This document shows positions 1 to 9,135 of a DNA stretch of 48,662 bases, one piece after another. The notes below the pieces were generated by a model. It searched no databases. It was given only the letters and a program-made list of their open reading frames with translations, and was not told the DNA's origin. Location of the stretch: NCBI GenBank assembly GCA_031119555.1, contig JAVHXQ010000027.1:1-48662 (forward strand), in the 5' to 3' direction. Position 1 is the stretch's first letter; every line of letters begins with the position of its first letter. Position numbers and translations under genes: made by a program. Source of the DNA: Candidatus Dactylopiibacterium sp. (lineage in GTDB: Bacteria > Pseudomonadota > Gammaproteobacteria > Burkholderiales > Rhodocyclaceae).

Positions 1-12
1 CAAGGCGCTGGA

Positions 13-88
13 TGGTGGGCGCTGAGGGACTCGAACCCCCGACATCCTCCTTGTAAGGGAGGCGCTCTACCAACTGAGCTAAGCGCCC
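13..88 (-). tRNA. tRNA-Val (anticodon UAC)
   Basis: Read on the minus strand this is a complete 76-nt cloverleaf. The acceptor stem begins GGGCGCT at position 88 and pairs near the 3' end; the D arm contains AGCTCAGTTGGTAGAGC; the anticodon stem CCTCC/GGAGG encloses loop CTTACAA, giving anticodon TAC (valine); the T arm carries GGTTCGAGTCC; CCA is encoded at 13-15. All invariant positions appear normal. It lies downstream of and in the same direction as the holB operon. Confidence 0.97.
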
Positions 89-125
89 GGTGGGGCAACA
101 CTTATCCAGCACTGGAAAGGGGGAG

Positions 126-131
126 ATTCTA
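126..131 (-). promoter_or_regulatory. candidate -10 box for tRNA-Val
   Basis: TAGAAT on the minus strand, 38 bases upstream of the tRNA 5' end, is a good match to TATAAT. No convincing -35 box is visible at 16-18 bases, so this is only a candidate for the tRNA promoter in the gap after holB. Confidence 0.25.
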
Positions 132-210
132 GTACATCACCCCCTTCATTGCCAGGCTTATATGGTTGGAAACGGCCTCACAGCCGCCGTTTCGAGGTAT
201 TCGCAACACC

Positions 211-1263
211 TCATGCGGTGGTGCGCCGCAGGCACAGGGCGATGTCTTCCAGAAAGAGGCGCGCGTTCAGGGGGTGCTGGGCCGCGCGACGATGGGCCTG
301 GATCGCGCGATAGGCTTCGAGATAGCGCTCGGCGCGCCCCTGCGCGAGCCGTGCCAGATCGGCCCGGGCGTCCTCGAAGCAGGCCGGCGGGAGCCCGTGG
401 GCCACGCGCACGCCATCGGCGAGCCAGCGCTGCAGCCAGTCGAGCAGGTCCGGCATCGCGAAACCACATTCGAGCGCGGGCCTGGACTTGAGGCGCGCCT
501 CCCAGTCGGCGGCGAGCTTGAGCGGGTCCAGGCTGTCGAGCCGCCCGAGTTCCGCCGCGAGCTGACGGCGCAGCTCGCCGCGCGCGCCTTGCGCCAGCTC
601 CCGCGCGGCCAGCGGCAGGCCGCTCGCGAATCCCAGCAGGGCTGCATCCTTGACCCCCTGCTGCTCGAGCCATGCCTGGGCCACGGCGCGCGCCGGGCGC
701 GGAAAGTCGATCACCTGGCAGCGGCTGCGGATGGTGGGCAGCAGCTGGCGCGGCACATGGCTCAGCAGCAGGAACACCGTGCTGCCCACGGGTTCCTCCA
801 GACTCTTGAGCAAGGCATTCGCGGCGGCCACGTTCATGGCCTCGGCCGGGTCCAGGATGACCACGCGGCGGCCGCCGGCATGCCCGCCGCTGCCGATCTC
901 CAGCGCGGCCTGCAAGCTGCGCACCTGGTCGATGACGATCTGCGTGGAGCGGGCTTTTTCCTTCTTGCCGCCTTCGGTGGCGTCGGCGTCTTCCGCCTCT
1001 TCCTCATCGGCGGCGGGGATCACCGTGAAAAGATCGGGATGGTTGCCGGCGGCCAGCCATGTGCAGTCGGCGCAATGGCCGCAGGCAAACCCCCGGGCAT
1101 CCGGCGTGCGGCACAACAGCGCCCGCGCGAAATGCGTCGCGAAAAGACGCTTGCCGCTGCCAGCCGGGCCGCACAGCAGCAGGGCGTGCGGCAGGCGCTC
1201 GCCGCGCGCGCGCAGATCCCGCCAGGCGGGCAGCAACCATTCGGGCAAACTCTCGATGCTCAT
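211..1263 (-). CDS. holB: DNA polymerase III subunit delta'
   Basis: Clamp-loader subunit (350 aa) of the replicative DNA polymerase III. It should work with tau/gamma and delta to load the beta clamp at the fork. The N-terminal AAA+ domain shows a Walker A stretch (GPAGSGK, about residue 31), then the four-cysteine zinc module typical of delta' (CRTP followed by CGHCADC), and further on the SRC sensor motif (IRSRC). The start was chosen because its ATG overlaps the tmk stop codon (ATGA at 1260-1263), the usual tmk-holB coupling; a longer upstream frame only runs antisense to tmk coding sequence. It is the last gene of the mltG-tmk-holB operon. Delta' normally does not hydrolyse ATP despite the Walker-like motif. 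Confidence 0.93.
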   Translation of the reverse strand: MSIESLPEWLLPAWRDLRARGERLPHALLLCGPAGSGKRLFATHFARALLCRTPDARGFACGHCADCTWLAAGNHPDLFTVIPAADEEEAEDADATEGGKKEKARSTQIVIDQVRSLQAALEIGSGGHAGGRRVVILDPAEAMNVAAANALLKSLEEPVGSTVFLLLSHVPRQLLPTIRSRCQVIDFPRPARAVAQAWLEQQGVKDAALLGFASGLPLAARELAQGARGELRRQLAAELGRLDSLDPLKLAADWEARLKSRPALECGFAMPDLLDWLQRWLADGVRVAHGLPPACFEDARADLARLAQGRAERYLEAYRAIQAHRRAAQHPLNARLFLEDIALCLRRTTA

Positions 1264-1880
1264 CGGAAGCGGGCCTCGAGCGTGGCCAGCACGTCGGCCA
1301 GGATCGCCTCCTGGGGGCGCGCCGCGTCGATGACCACGATGCGCCCCGCGCTGGCCGCAGCGCGCTGGAGATAAGCGTCGCGCACACGCTCGAAGAAGTC
1401 GCGCTGCTCGCGCTCGAAGCGGTCGGCGTTTGCGCGACCGCTCTGCAGACGGGCTGCCGCGATCTCCGGGGCGAGGTCGAAGAGAAAGGTCAGGTCGGGT
1501 TGCAGCGCCGGATGCACCCACTGCTCGAGCGCCTCGAACTTCGCGACCGGCAGCCCGCGCCCGCCACACTGGTAGGCATGGCTGGCGTCCGAGAAGCGAT
1601 CGCAGATTACCCACTGCCCCGCCGCCAGCGCGGGTTCGATGACGCGCGCCAGATGTTCGCGCCGCGCCGCGAACATCAGCAGGGCCTCGGTCTCGAGGTG
1701 CATGGGTTCGTTCAGCAGCAGCTCGCGCAGACGTTCGCCCAGCGGCGTGCCCCCCGGCTCGCGCGATTGCACCGCCACGTGGCCGTGTGCGCGCACCCAG
1801 TCCAGCGTGGCCGCGATCTGCGTGCTCTTGCCCGCGCCGTCTATGCCTTCAAACGTGATGAAACGCCCATTCTGGCTCAT
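1260..1880 (-). CDS. tmk: thymidylate kinase
   Basis: Phosphorylates dTMP to dTDP in the cytosol, the last specific step of dTTP supply. The 206-aa protein has the P-loop [11 protein letters not shown] near residue 9, a DRF-type nucleotide-binding motif (CDRFSDAS) in the middle, and an Arg-rich lid ([10 protein letters not shown]), all typical of bacterial TMPK. The length is normal. It overlaps both neighbours by 4 bases (mltG upstream, holB downstream), so the three are almost certainly translationally coupled. The mltG-tmk-holB order is conserved in many proteobacteria. Confidence 0.96.
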   Translation of the reverse strand: MSQNGRFITFEGIDGAGKSTQIAATLDWVRAHGHVAVQSREPGGTPLGERLRELLLNEPMHLETEALLMFAARREHLARVIEPALAAGQWVICDRFSDASHAYQCGGRGLPVAKFEALEQWVHPALQPDLTFLFDLAPEIAAARLQSGRANADRFEREQRDFFERVRDAYLQRAAASAGRIVVIDAARPQEAILADVLATLEARFR

Positions 1881-2878
1881 GGCCGGCCTGCTCTCTGATA
1901 ACGCGCGACGGCGCGGTTGTGTTCGTCCAGGGTGCGCGAAAAGGCACTGCTGCCATCTCCGCGCGCCACGAAATAGAAGTAGCTTCCGGGCGCCGGATTC
2001 AGCGTGGCTTCCAGCGCCGCGCGCCCCGGCATGGCGATCGGGGTGGGCGGCAGGCCGTTGCGCGTATAGGAATTGAATGCCGTATCGGCGCGCAGGTCGC
2101 GGCGGCGCAGGTTGCCGTCGAACCCGCTGCCCATGCCGTAAATCACCGTGGGGTCGCTCTGCAGCGGCATGCCGACACGCAAGCGGTTGATGAACACCGA
2201 GGCCACGTGCGGGCGGTCTTCGCCACGCCCGGTTTCCTTCTCGACCACCGAGGCCAGGATCAGGGCTTCATACGGCGAGCGCAGCGGCAGATCGGCGACG
2301 CGCTCTTTCCACGCGCGCTCCAGCACGCGCTGCTGATGGCGCGCGGCGCGGCGCAGGAGTTCGAGTTCGCTCGCCCCGCGCGAAAAGCTGTAGGTATCGG
2401 GCGCGAACATGCCCTCCGGCGCCACGCCGGGGTAGCCCAGCTGCGCCATGAGCTCCGCGTCGCCCAGCGCGGCGGTGTCGTGCGCGAGATCGGGGTGCGC
2501 GGCCAGCGCGGCGCGCAGGCGCGAGAAATTCCAGCCTTCGATGATCGCGAGATCGGAGTACGCATTCGCCCCGGTGGTCATCAACGCCACGAGTTCCCAC
2601 ATGTTCACGGGCTTGTCGAGGCGATAGCTGCCGGCCTTCACCCGTGCGGCGTTGCCCGTGACGCGCGCCACCAGCGTCAGGGCCGGCGGCCAGACTTCGA
2701 CGCCGGCGGCCTCCACCCGCTCGGCGACGCGGCGCATGGGCATGCCGCGCGCGACATCGAAGTCGATCGTGGCTTCGCGCATCGGCAAGGGACGCAGGGT
2801 CAGCCAGGCCGCGGCGAGGCCGGCAAGCACGCAAAGCAGAACGGAACACCCGATCAGCCGGGCGAGGAATTTCAGCAT
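1877..2878 (-). CDS. mltG: endolytic murein transglycosylase MltG
   Basis: Inner-membrane lytic transglycosylase (333 aa) that cleaves nascent glycan strands and is thought to set their length. One N-terminal transmembrane segment (about residues 5-27) is followed by a periplasmic LysM-like region and the YceG catalytic domain. The catalytic Glu lies in the conserved stretch [11 protein letters not shown]; downstream come [19 protein letters not shown] and the GLPPTPIA and [12 protein letters not shown] motifs. The start was set at the ATG immediately before the hydrophobic segment. First gene of the mltG-tmk-holB operon, divergent from ygfZ. Confidence 0.94.
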   Translation of the reverse strand: MLKFLARLIGCSVLLCVLAGLAAAWLTLRPLPMREATIDFDVARGMPMRRVAERVEAAGVEVWPPALTLVARVTGNAARVKAGSYRLDKPVNMWELVALMTTGANAYSDLAIIEGWNFSRLRAALAAHPDLAHDTAALGDAELMAQLGYPGVAPEGMFAPDTYSFSRGASELELLRRAARHQQRVLERAWKERVADLPLRSPYEALILASVVEKETGRGEDRPHVASVFINRLRVGMPLQSDPTVIYGMGSGFDGNLRRRDLRADTAFNSYTRNGLPPTPIAMPGRAALEATLNPAPGSYFYFVARGDGSSAFSRTLDEHNRAVARYQRAGRP

Positions 2879-2919
2879 CTTGAAAACGGCGTTCAGGCCG
2901 GCCCAGGCCAGCGGCGCCC

Positions 2920-2925
2920 TATAAT
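2920..2925 (+). promoter_or_regulatory. consensus -10 box upstream of ygfZ
   Basis: A perfect TATAAT lies 31 bases before the ygfZ start, within the 78-base divergent gap between mltG and ygfZ. No strong -35 hexamer is visible at the standard spacing (TTCAGG is too far). The position suits a ygfZ promoter. Confidence 0.4.
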
Positions 2926-2956
2926 AGCGGAAACCCGCCCTCCCCCTGGACCCGAC

Positions 2957-3985
2957 ATGAACACAGACTGGACCCGCTTTCTCGGCGAGCGTGGCGCGCG
3001 CGTCGATGCCGCTGGCGTGAGCTTCGCGACGGCCGCCGAAGAAACCACCCTGGCCGCGCAGGACACGGTCATCGTGCCCCTGCTCCATCTTGGCCTGATC
3101 CACGCCACGGGCGCCGACGCCGCCGGCTTCCTGCACAACCTCGGCTCGAACGACGTCAAGAACCTCTCACCCGCGCGGGCCCAGCACAACAGTCTCAGCA
3201 CGCCCAAGGGCCGCATGATCGCGAGCTTCGTCGTCTGGCGCGACGAGGCCGGCTACCTGCTCGCATTGTCGGCCGACCTGCAGGCCGCGATCACCAAGAA
3301 GCTCGCGATGTACGTCCTGCGTGCCAAGGTGACCCTGCACGACGCCACGCAGGCGCGCGTGCTGATCGGCCTCGCGGGCGGGCGCGCCGCCGCGCTGCTG
3401 ACGGCGGCCGGGCTGACCGCTCCTGCGGAAGCCCTCGACGTGACGCCCGGCGACGCCCGCGTGATCCGCCTCGACGGCGAGCGCTACATTCTGGACGTGG
3501 CCGCCGGCGCCGCCGAAGCGCTGTGGCAGACGCTGGCAACCGCAGGCGCGCGCCCGGCGGGCAGCGCGGCGTGGCGCTGGCTCGACATCCAGGCCGGGCT
3601 GCCACTCGTGGATGCGCAGACGCAGGACGAATTCATCGCCCAGATGCTGAACTTCGAGCTCCTGGGCGGCGTGAATTTCAAGAAGGGCTGCTACCCGGGC
3701 CAGGAAATCGTGGCGCGCACGCAGTACCTCGGCAAGCTCAAGAAGCGCATGTTCCGGCTGCACGCTGCAAGCGACACGGCCCCCGCCAGCGGCACCGACC
3801 TGTACGCCCCGGCGTTCGGCGAGCAGTCCTGCGGCAAGGTCGTCAGCGCGCAGCCGGCGCCCACGGGGGGCTTCGATCTGCTCGCCGTGGCGCAGATCGC
3901 GGCCTTCGAGGGCGGCGAACTGCACCTTGCCGCGCCGGATGGCGCGCGCCTCACGCTCGCCACGCTGCCCTACGTCGTCGACTGA
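2957..3985 (+). CDS. ygfZ: YgfZ/GcvT folate-binding protein (Fe-S cluster maintenance)
   Basis: A folate-dependent protein of the GcvT fold that supports assembly or repair of certain Fe-S enzymes, including the tRNA methylthiolase MiaB in E. coli. The 342-aa sequence carries the family signature K-G-C-Y-x-G-Q-E (KKGCYPGQEIVART, about residues 239-252), whose Cys is the key residue of the family. It otherwise looks like an ordinary cytosolic GcvT-fold protein with no signal peptide. The start was placed at the ATG 31 bases after a consensus -10 box; the longer open frame upstream runs antisense through mltG. Single-gene unit, convergent with tadA. Confidence 0.92.
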   Translation: MNTDWTRFLGERGARVDAAGVSFATAAEETTLAAQDTVIVPLLHLGLIHATGADAAGFLHNLGSNDVKNLSPARAQHNSLSTPKGRMIASFVVWRDEAGYLLALSADLQAAITKKLAMYVLRAKVTLHDATQARVLIGLAGGRAAALLTAAGLTAPAEALDVTPGDARVIRLDGERYILDVAAGAAEALWQTLATAGARPAGSAAWRWLDIQAGLPLVDAQTQDEFIAQMLNFELLGGVNFKKGCYPGQEIVARTQYLGKLKKRMFRLHAASDTAPASGTDLYAPAFGEQSCGKVVSAQPAPTGGFDLLAVAQIAAFEGGELHLAAPDGARLTLATLPYVVD

Positions 3986-4025
3986 GCGCCGCGCCGGCCC
4001 GGGCGGGTCCAGCGCGCCAAGCGGT

Positions 4026-4705
<680 letters not shown>

Positions 4706-4930
4706 GGGCCCACCTCGCTCCCGCGCCATCATCGACAGGCCGCCCCCGGGCCCGCGCGGGCGGAAGGGAACGGCGATCGATCCTCCGGGCTGCCAGCGCC
4801 ACGCCCCGCAGCAACGCCGGCGGCAGGAGCCGGAAGCGCGCAGCGCGGCGAAAGCAGCGCTCAAGGCGCCCCGATCGAACGGGGCAGAGGATACCCAAGA
4901 TCCCCTCCCCCGTCAGCCGGCGCGGACGCC

Positions 4931-5479
4931 TTACTTGCGTGGCCCGGCCTTGATGTCGAGCGTGGCTTCAGCGAGGCGGTTCTGCCAAAGGAAGAAGCCC
5001 ACCAGCGCCGGGCTGGCGCCCGCGTCCACGGGCAGCTTGTCCACCTTCAGCGCATGCACCGTATAAACGTAGCGATGTTGCCGGCCCACCGGCGGACACG
5101 GCCCCATGAAGCCCGGCTTGCCCAGATCGGTGTTTCCTTCGACGGCGCCAGCCGGCAGCGCGCCGCCATGGGCGCCTCCCGCCAGGCGGGTGGTCCCGGC
5201 CGGAATGTCGTAGAGCACCCAGTGCCAGAAGCCGCTGCCCGTGGGCGCGTCCTTGTCGTAGAACGTGACGGCGAAGCTGCGGGTGCCCGCCGGCGCATCC
5301 TTCCAGCTCAGGGCCGGCATGACGTTCTTGCCGGAACAACCGAAGCTGTTCCAGTACATGTCGGCGCCGACGGTGGCCCCGGCCTGGATGTCGCTGCTGG
5401 CGAGGCTGAAGCCGGCGGCCTGGGCACTCAGGCCCGCCCCGGCAAGCGCCAGGGCAATCAGGGTGTGGCGGATTTTCAT
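4931..5479 (-). CDS. secreted YbhB/YbcL-type PEBP protein
   Basis: Phosphatidylethanolamine-binding-protein family (Raf kinase inhibitor-like) protein of 182 aa with a clear signal peptide (MKIRHTLIALALAGAGLSAQAA, cleavage likely after AQA), so probably periplasmic. The PEBP ligand-pocket signatures are present: SWKDAPAGTRSFAVTFYDKDAP, then FWHWVLYDIP, and near the C-terminus GPCPPVGRQHRYVYTVHAL. Cys residues in FGCSGKN and GPCPP could form a disulfide. Bacterial members have no well-defined ligand or role. A GAGGAGACATT Shine-Dalgarno lies just upstream. It appears monocistronic. Confidence 0.88.
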   Translation of the reverse strand: MKIRHTLIALALAGAGLSAQAAGFSLASSDIQAGATVGADMYWNSFGCSGKNVMPALSWKDAPAGTRSFAVTFYDKDAPTGSGFWHWVLYDIPAGTTRLAGGAHGGALPAGAVEGNTDLGKPGFMGPCPPVGRQHRYVYTVHALKVDKLPVDAGASPALVGFFLWQNRLAEATLDIKAGPRK

Positions 5480-5940
5480 GAATGTCTCCTCTGTCGTGGA
5501 AAGGCGCCACGCGCTCCGTAAGCCGTTCCCCAGACCGAAGCCCTGCGGCCTCGGACGGGCCTACGCTGCGAAGGCAGGTGGCGAGCCATCGCGCCAGCGA
5601 CGCCCCTGACCGAAGCAGGCCCGGCATGCAGGCCCGCTAAACCCCGGCATTCGTGGACATCACGGCGCGAACGGCGTGAAGCCATCGTGACTTACAAAGG
5701 TCATTTGAAAAACAGCACATGGATTGAAGCCAGATTCAAACAAGAAGATGAAATATCCGTACACGAAACCTGCGAGGCTCCCGGCCCGTCCTGCAAGCAC
5801 CGCGGCGCCAGTTATCCCCATCTGGTCGGAGGGCGGCGGAGATGCACCGCGCGCGAACCCCGATGGGGCGACAGCCCGCCCGGGAGAGCCGCGAAGCGCC
5901 CCGCGGCGGGGTGCCTCGAGACGTGCCGGATGTGGCCGCA

Positions 5941-6072
5941 CGCACCGGGCGCGAGTCCCAGCTTCTTCGCCGCCAAGAGGGCCTCGGTACGGCCAAAGCC
6001 CGCGCCGCCGGCACCGAACTCATGCGCCAGCTGCTCCACGTCGGCCGCCCGCGCATGCAAGCCGCTGTCGGG
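5941..6072 (-). pseudogene. remnant resembling a type I secretion ABC exporter N-terminal domain
   Basis: One minus-strand frame reads PDSGL, then ADVEQLAHEFGAGGAGFGRTE, then ALLAAKKLGL. This resembles the inactive C39-peptidase-like domain at the N-terminus of HlyB-type exporters, where DSGL is normally followed by about ten residues (the LVLLARFHG-type helix) before the AxPEQLAHEF motif; those residues seem deleted here. There is no start codon or C39-like sequence upstream in frame, a stop lies a few codons before, and nothing of the transmembrane or ATPase domains follows. The identification rests on recalled family patterns only and would need a profile search. Confidence 0.4.
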
Positions 6073-6356
6073 CGGGGAGCGGCTTGCGCAGCGTCATCGG
6101 CAACAGGGTGAACAACGGAGCCGCTCTGCAGCGCGGCCTGCGGGCCGGGTGCGTTCTGTGAAGGCATCGTGAGTCCGGGGGATCAGCAGTTCAAGGCGAG
6201 ACCCGCGACAGGGCAGCAGCCCCGTCGCGGGCTTCTCGAAGCGCGCAGACGCGCCTTATCGCCAGCTCGCGGCGAGCACGGTTTCCAGGCTGCCCTGGTA
6301 TGCCTGCGGCAGCGAAGTCTGCCCTGCGGCAGGCGGGGCGGGTCGGCCGAAATCAC

Positions 6357-6382
6357 AAAAAAGCCCGCAATGACGCGGGCTT
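6357..6382 (-). terminator. Rho-independent terminator, probably the ancestral guaA terminator
   Basis: An 8-bp stem AAGCCCGC/GCGGGCTT with a 6-base loop is followed on the minus strand by a T6 run. A second inverted repeat, GGCACC-AGCC-GGTGCC (6403-6418), lies just before it. Both sit directly downstream, in guaA reading direction, of the left copy of the guaA-end repeat at 6429. Confidence 0.8.
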
Positions 6383-6428
6383 AGCTTGGTTCCGTGCGAC
6401 TCGGCACCAGCCGGTGCCAGACGCGAGA

Positions 6429-6440
6429 TCACTCCCAATC
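6429..6440 (-). repeat. left att-like repeat of the guaA 3' end
   Basis: On the minus strand this reads GATTGGGAGTGA, against GAGTGGGAGTGA at the real guaA end (11 of 12 identical, including the TGA). Just before it is a short in-frame M-D-W-E-stop. It is followed by hairpins and a terminator, as expected for the original downstream end of guaA. Confidence 0.6.
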
Positions 6441-6657
6441 CATGGTAAATGACATAAAAATATTATTTATTTTCAACAAGTTGAGATGCGATAACTCATC
6501 GTATGCCATGATAAATACCATGTTTTCTTAGTGAGGTAATTCGGTATCAACATCTGCACTCACAAACCCAGCTCTATGCTTTACATTCGGAAAACCGCCC
6601 ACTCTTTGCTGTACCGGTAATTGGGCCGCGCCCTGGCATGCAGGCCGAGTGCTGCTC
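6441..6657. other. AT-rich noncoding segment at the left end of the island
   Basis: No supported gene. The first 100 bases are strikingly AT-rich for this chromosome (ATAAAAATATTATTTATTTT) and contain CATGGTA (6441-6447) opposed by TACCATG (6528-6534), a loose inverted repeat. Low GC beside an att-like repeat is typical of island ends. Confidence 0.5.
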
Positions 6658-6726
6658 CTACAGCACGAGATTTCCCCGGTCGATCACTACCAAGCCCAAC
6701 TCAGTCAGCTGTAGCAAAAAAGCCAT
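6658..6726 (-). CDS. 22-codon open frame after darG, possibly a truncated gene
   Basis: An ATG 26 bases after the darG stop is preceded by a strong Shine-Dalgarno (CGGAGGACGA), yet the frame ends in TAG after 22 codons. The peptide MAFLLQLTELGLVVIDRGNL resembles the first residues of TubC_N-type docking domains, small N-terminal modules found in some mobile-element proteins; that likeness is from memory and weak. It could be the start of a longer island gene lost when the left end decayed, or a genuine small peptide of the darTG transcript. Confidence 0.35.
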   Translation of the reverse strand: MAFLLQLTELGLVVIDRGNLVL

Positions 6727-6752
6727 TCGTCCTCCGTGTATTAGCTCCCCCC

Positions 6753-7829
6753 TTAAGCCAGCGCTGTCGCAGGCTGCGTCAGCCGCTCAAGGGCAATGCC
6801 CAGTGCTCGGTCATCGAAGAGGCGGTCCTTACGGGCGGCAGCGCCCGGTCCACCTCGCCAATGGCGGAGCCCTTCACGCAAGGCCGAAACGTTGGGTGCC
6901 ACGCCTTCGCGGGCCAGCAGCCAGTCCACGGTCGCCAGCAGTTCCATGCCAAAGGGTGATTCAAAGCCATCGATCAGTGTTGCCGTGAATTCTAGAGCTT
7001 GCGTGTAGGCCTTGGCTTCGCTCTTTAGATAGGTCTGAACAAAGGCCTTGCGTTCATCGTCGAACCAGATTACATCCAGCGGATTGGCATCGCTGATGCG
7101 CTTTTCGGAGTGCAGGTAGCTGCCATCCAGATTGTTCAGCAGGTGGTCGAGCCGGTTGGCGTAGGGACCGTATTTGTGTGGTGTAAACTGCAGGTTCAGC
7201 GGATTGTCGCCGGGGTTGTAACGCTCAATGGCGCGTTCCAGAAACCACGCCAGCTTCTGAATCTCCAGCATGCTGCATTCCATGCCCAGCACCCAGTACC
7301 GGCGCACCAGTTCGGCGATCAGCGCACGGGCGGGCGTCAGCTTTTCTACGCCAGCACGCTTGGCCACGTTTTGGTATTGTTTGGTGGGTTCGAACACCAG
7401 AATGTCGATGTCCAGATCGCCCAATGCTAATTCGATCTGCTCACGCACATCAGCCCATTCCAGACCACCGTTACCCGCACCCAGCGGCGGGATGGCGATG
7501 GACTGGACCTGTTGCTCGATCAAGAAGCGCCGCAGATCCTGCAAGCCTTCCACCACCCACTCCATGCGCGAGGGCGCACGCCAGTGCTGCTTAGTGGGGA
7601 AGTTGACGATCCAGCGCGGCCCGTCTAGTTCGTGCACCTGCGTTACAAACATCTTGCCGGTCTGCACTTCCTTAGCTTTACAAGCGGCGGCATAGCGGCG
7701 GAAGTTCTCATCAAAGCGTTCCTTGAACATCAGCGCGATGCCCTTGCCCATCACCCCGACGGTATTGACGGTGTTGACCAGCGCCTCGGTGCGGGCCTCC
7801 AACAAATTGCCTTGAGTGAATGTAATCAT
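6753..7829 (-). CDS. darG: DarG: macro-domain ADP-ribosylglycohydrolase antitoxin
   Basis: Antitoxin of the DarTG system. In characterised members the macro domain removes ADP-ribose that DarT puts on single-stranded DNA, and the C-terminal domain binds DarT directly. The 358-aa protein begins [19 protein letters not shown] and keeps the macro-domain ligand motifs [12 protein letters not shown] (about residues 23-34) and [12 protein letters not shown] (about 117-128). A separate domain after about residue 165 ([12 protein letters not shown], then [17 protein letters not shown]) matches the DarG C-terminal domain, so both neutralising activities look preserved. Its ATG shares one base with the darT stop (TGATG), implying translational coupling; a start four codons earlier is possible but less like the family. 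Confidence 0.9.
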   Translation of the reverse strand: MITFTQGNLLEARTEALVNTVNTVGVMGKGIALMFKERFDENFRRYAAACKAKEVQTGKMFVTQVHELDGPRWIVNFPTKQHWRAPSRMEWVVEGLQDLRRFLIEQQVQSIAIPPLGAGNGGLEWADVREQIELALGDLDIDILVFEPTKQYQNVAKRAGVEKLTPARALIAELVRRYWVLGMECSMLEIQKLAWFLERAIERYNPGDNPLNLQFTPHKYGPYANRLDHLLNNLDGSYLHSEKRISDANPLDVIWFDDERKAFVQTYLKSEAKAYTQALEFTATLIDGFESPFGMELLATVDWLLAREGVAPNVSALREGLRHWRGGPGAAARKDRLFDDRALGIALERLTQPATALA

Positions 7830-8473
7830 CAGAAGTACCACCCTGTTCGGGCATAAACCGGCAGGTTCAGATTACGGGCCTGAATCTCCTGTTCGATGCG
7901 TTGTTTCAATGGTTCCGTATAACACACGATGCCGAGAAGTCCGCCCACCGGCAAGTGTTGGTGAATCAGCGCCTCGGCCTGATAGCGCTCGAACTTGGCA
8001 GGGTCTTCCGGGTCACGCTTGAAGTCCCTGCGCTGTAGCAAAGGCCAGTCGATCTTATCGAGGTAGGCCAAGTTCGAATAGTAATCCGCCCACTGATAAT
8101 AGGCATGGCTGTCAGTGAACAAAAACAGCAAGCCCAGCCTGGCAATGTGGTGTAGGCTGGACACCAAGATCACGATTTCTTCGTTTGGCCGCTTCTGGAT
8201 GCCGCCCCATCCGGTGTGGATGTTGCGCAGCATCGGCGAGAAGGGTGTGAAGTAGAACGGTACATAGTCGTTCAGCAAGCCTCCTGGCGGCAGCCGCACC
8301 GGGTGATGGGCGCGCTTGTCTATAAGCTCCGGGTTGCCGATACTCACCCAGCCTGGTGCCTTCACCGAGCTGTTGCCGCAATACAGGCCATTGTCCAGAA
8401 TCCAGGGCAGATTGTCACGGTGGACAATCCGCCAGATCAGTGCTTTTTCTGGATTGAGGCGGGTATAGAGCAT
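7829..8473 (-). CDS. darT: DarT: DNA ADP-ribosyltransferase toxin
   Basis: Toxin of the DarTG pair; family members use NAD+ to ADP-ribosylate bases in single-stranded DNA, blocking replication, and several protect against phage. The 214-aa protein is full length. It shows the NAD-site start ([17 protein letters not shown]), an [10 protein letters not shown] stretch with the conserved Arg, [12 protein letters not shown] (about residues 71-82), and the catalytic-Glu motif [10 protein letters not shown] (Glu167), preceded by [10 protein letters not shown]. Its start shares one base with the stop of the preceding broken DarT-like gene and its stop shares one base with darG. Whether it modifies thymidine (DarT2-like) or guanosine (DarT1-like) cannot be told from sequence reading. 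Confidence 0.9.
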   Translation of the reverse strand: MLYTRLNPEKALIWRIVHRDNLPWILDNGLYCGNSSVKAPGWVSIGNPELIDKRAHHPVRLPPGGLLNDYVPFYFTPFSPMLRNIHTGWGGIQKRPNEEIVILVSSLHHIARLGLLFLFTDSHAYYQWADYYSNLAYLDKIDWPLLQRRDFKRDPEDPAKFERYQAEALIHQHLPVGGLLGIVCYTEPLKQRIEQEIQARNLNLPVYARTGWYF

Positions 8474-9041
8474 CAGAGAAACATCCTTGGATTTACATCT
8501 ACTTCCAGCGTCAGGTTCAGGTCATCAATCATTTCCAAGATTGCTTCAGACACTGCTTTGTTGGGCGCGTAAATTTTGAAAAATTTACTCACAGGCACTG
8601 GCCCAGGAGAAAGACACTCTGCCATACATATGCTCTTGCATTCGGGATCGTGATAGTCCCGAATGTTCATTGCCCCCAGTCAATTGCAGCAAATCCAGGC
8701 AGATAATCCAACAACTGAGGTGCCGTATTTGCCAAAGGGTGGCGCGGGATGACTTTCCAGTTTTCGCGTTGCGCCACTCTGCGGTGAATGGCAATAAGCG
8801 CAAACTCTTCATCAGAGCGATCTGCTTGTACTCGACCGTCAAACGGGTTTCGAGCAAACCAATGGAATGGCACGTAATTCTCGAGACCATGCTCCCTTCT
8901 GCCCTCAATAATTTCCTGATCGGCAACGTCTTCAAAATCTTGAAGGTGTGATCGGGGCAATAGCCCGCTTTCAAGAATTCCGGGAATGTTTTCAAGGCTG
9001 GTCAGGTGATAAATGAGCTTCTGCTCTTTAATATCAGGCAT
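8473..9041 (-). pseudogene. second DarT-like ADP-ribosyltransferase, frameshifted
   Basis: Two adjacent frames together encode a second DarT-family protein of about 190 aa. The first (8667-9041, 124 aa) has the N-terminal pattern LIYHLTSLENIPGILESGLL and YVPFHWFARNPF, and ends ...FAAIDWGQ-stop. The second (8473-8670, 65 aa) starts MNIRDYHDPECKSICMAECL, carrying the catalytic Glu region (MAECLSP), and ends in NVNP-like DVNPRMFL. The break lies in a G5 run at 8673-8677 (minus-strand sequence TGGGGGCAATG); a sixth G would join them as DWGAMNIRDY. This may be a disabling mutation, programmed slippage, or an assembly error. As read, the first product lacks the catalytic Glu. The last frame abuts darT at TGATG. 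Confidence 0.78.
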
Positions 9042-9135
9042 CTGAAACCTCTATTTCATAAGTTGCGACAGACAAGTGTGAGTTTGGCGGACGGTAGCGG
9101 TCGGTCTGTTACTTGGCTCTAGTTATCTACACGGT

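Larger units (their letters stand above)
5480..6428. other. 950-bp stretch without an intact gene
   Basis: No intact coding region is convincing on either strand here. The stretch holds a decayed fragment at about 5941-6072 (listed separately), a comparatively AT-rich patch at 5690-5770 upstream of the PEBP gene, and a hairpin plus terminator at 6357-6418. It borders the left end of the island, so it may be older accessory sequence or the original region downstream of guaA. Confidence 0.6.

Noticed and set aside
169..193. Inverted repeat GAAACGGC/GCCGTTTC after holB
   Set aside because: No T run follows on the minus strand, so it is not a convincing terminator; it could be a weak processing hairpin.
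5660..5821. Minus-strand 53-codon frame with a hydrophobic segment (about 5720-5790)
   Set aside because: No ribosome site and no family likeness; the hydrophobicity comes from the local AT-rich patch.
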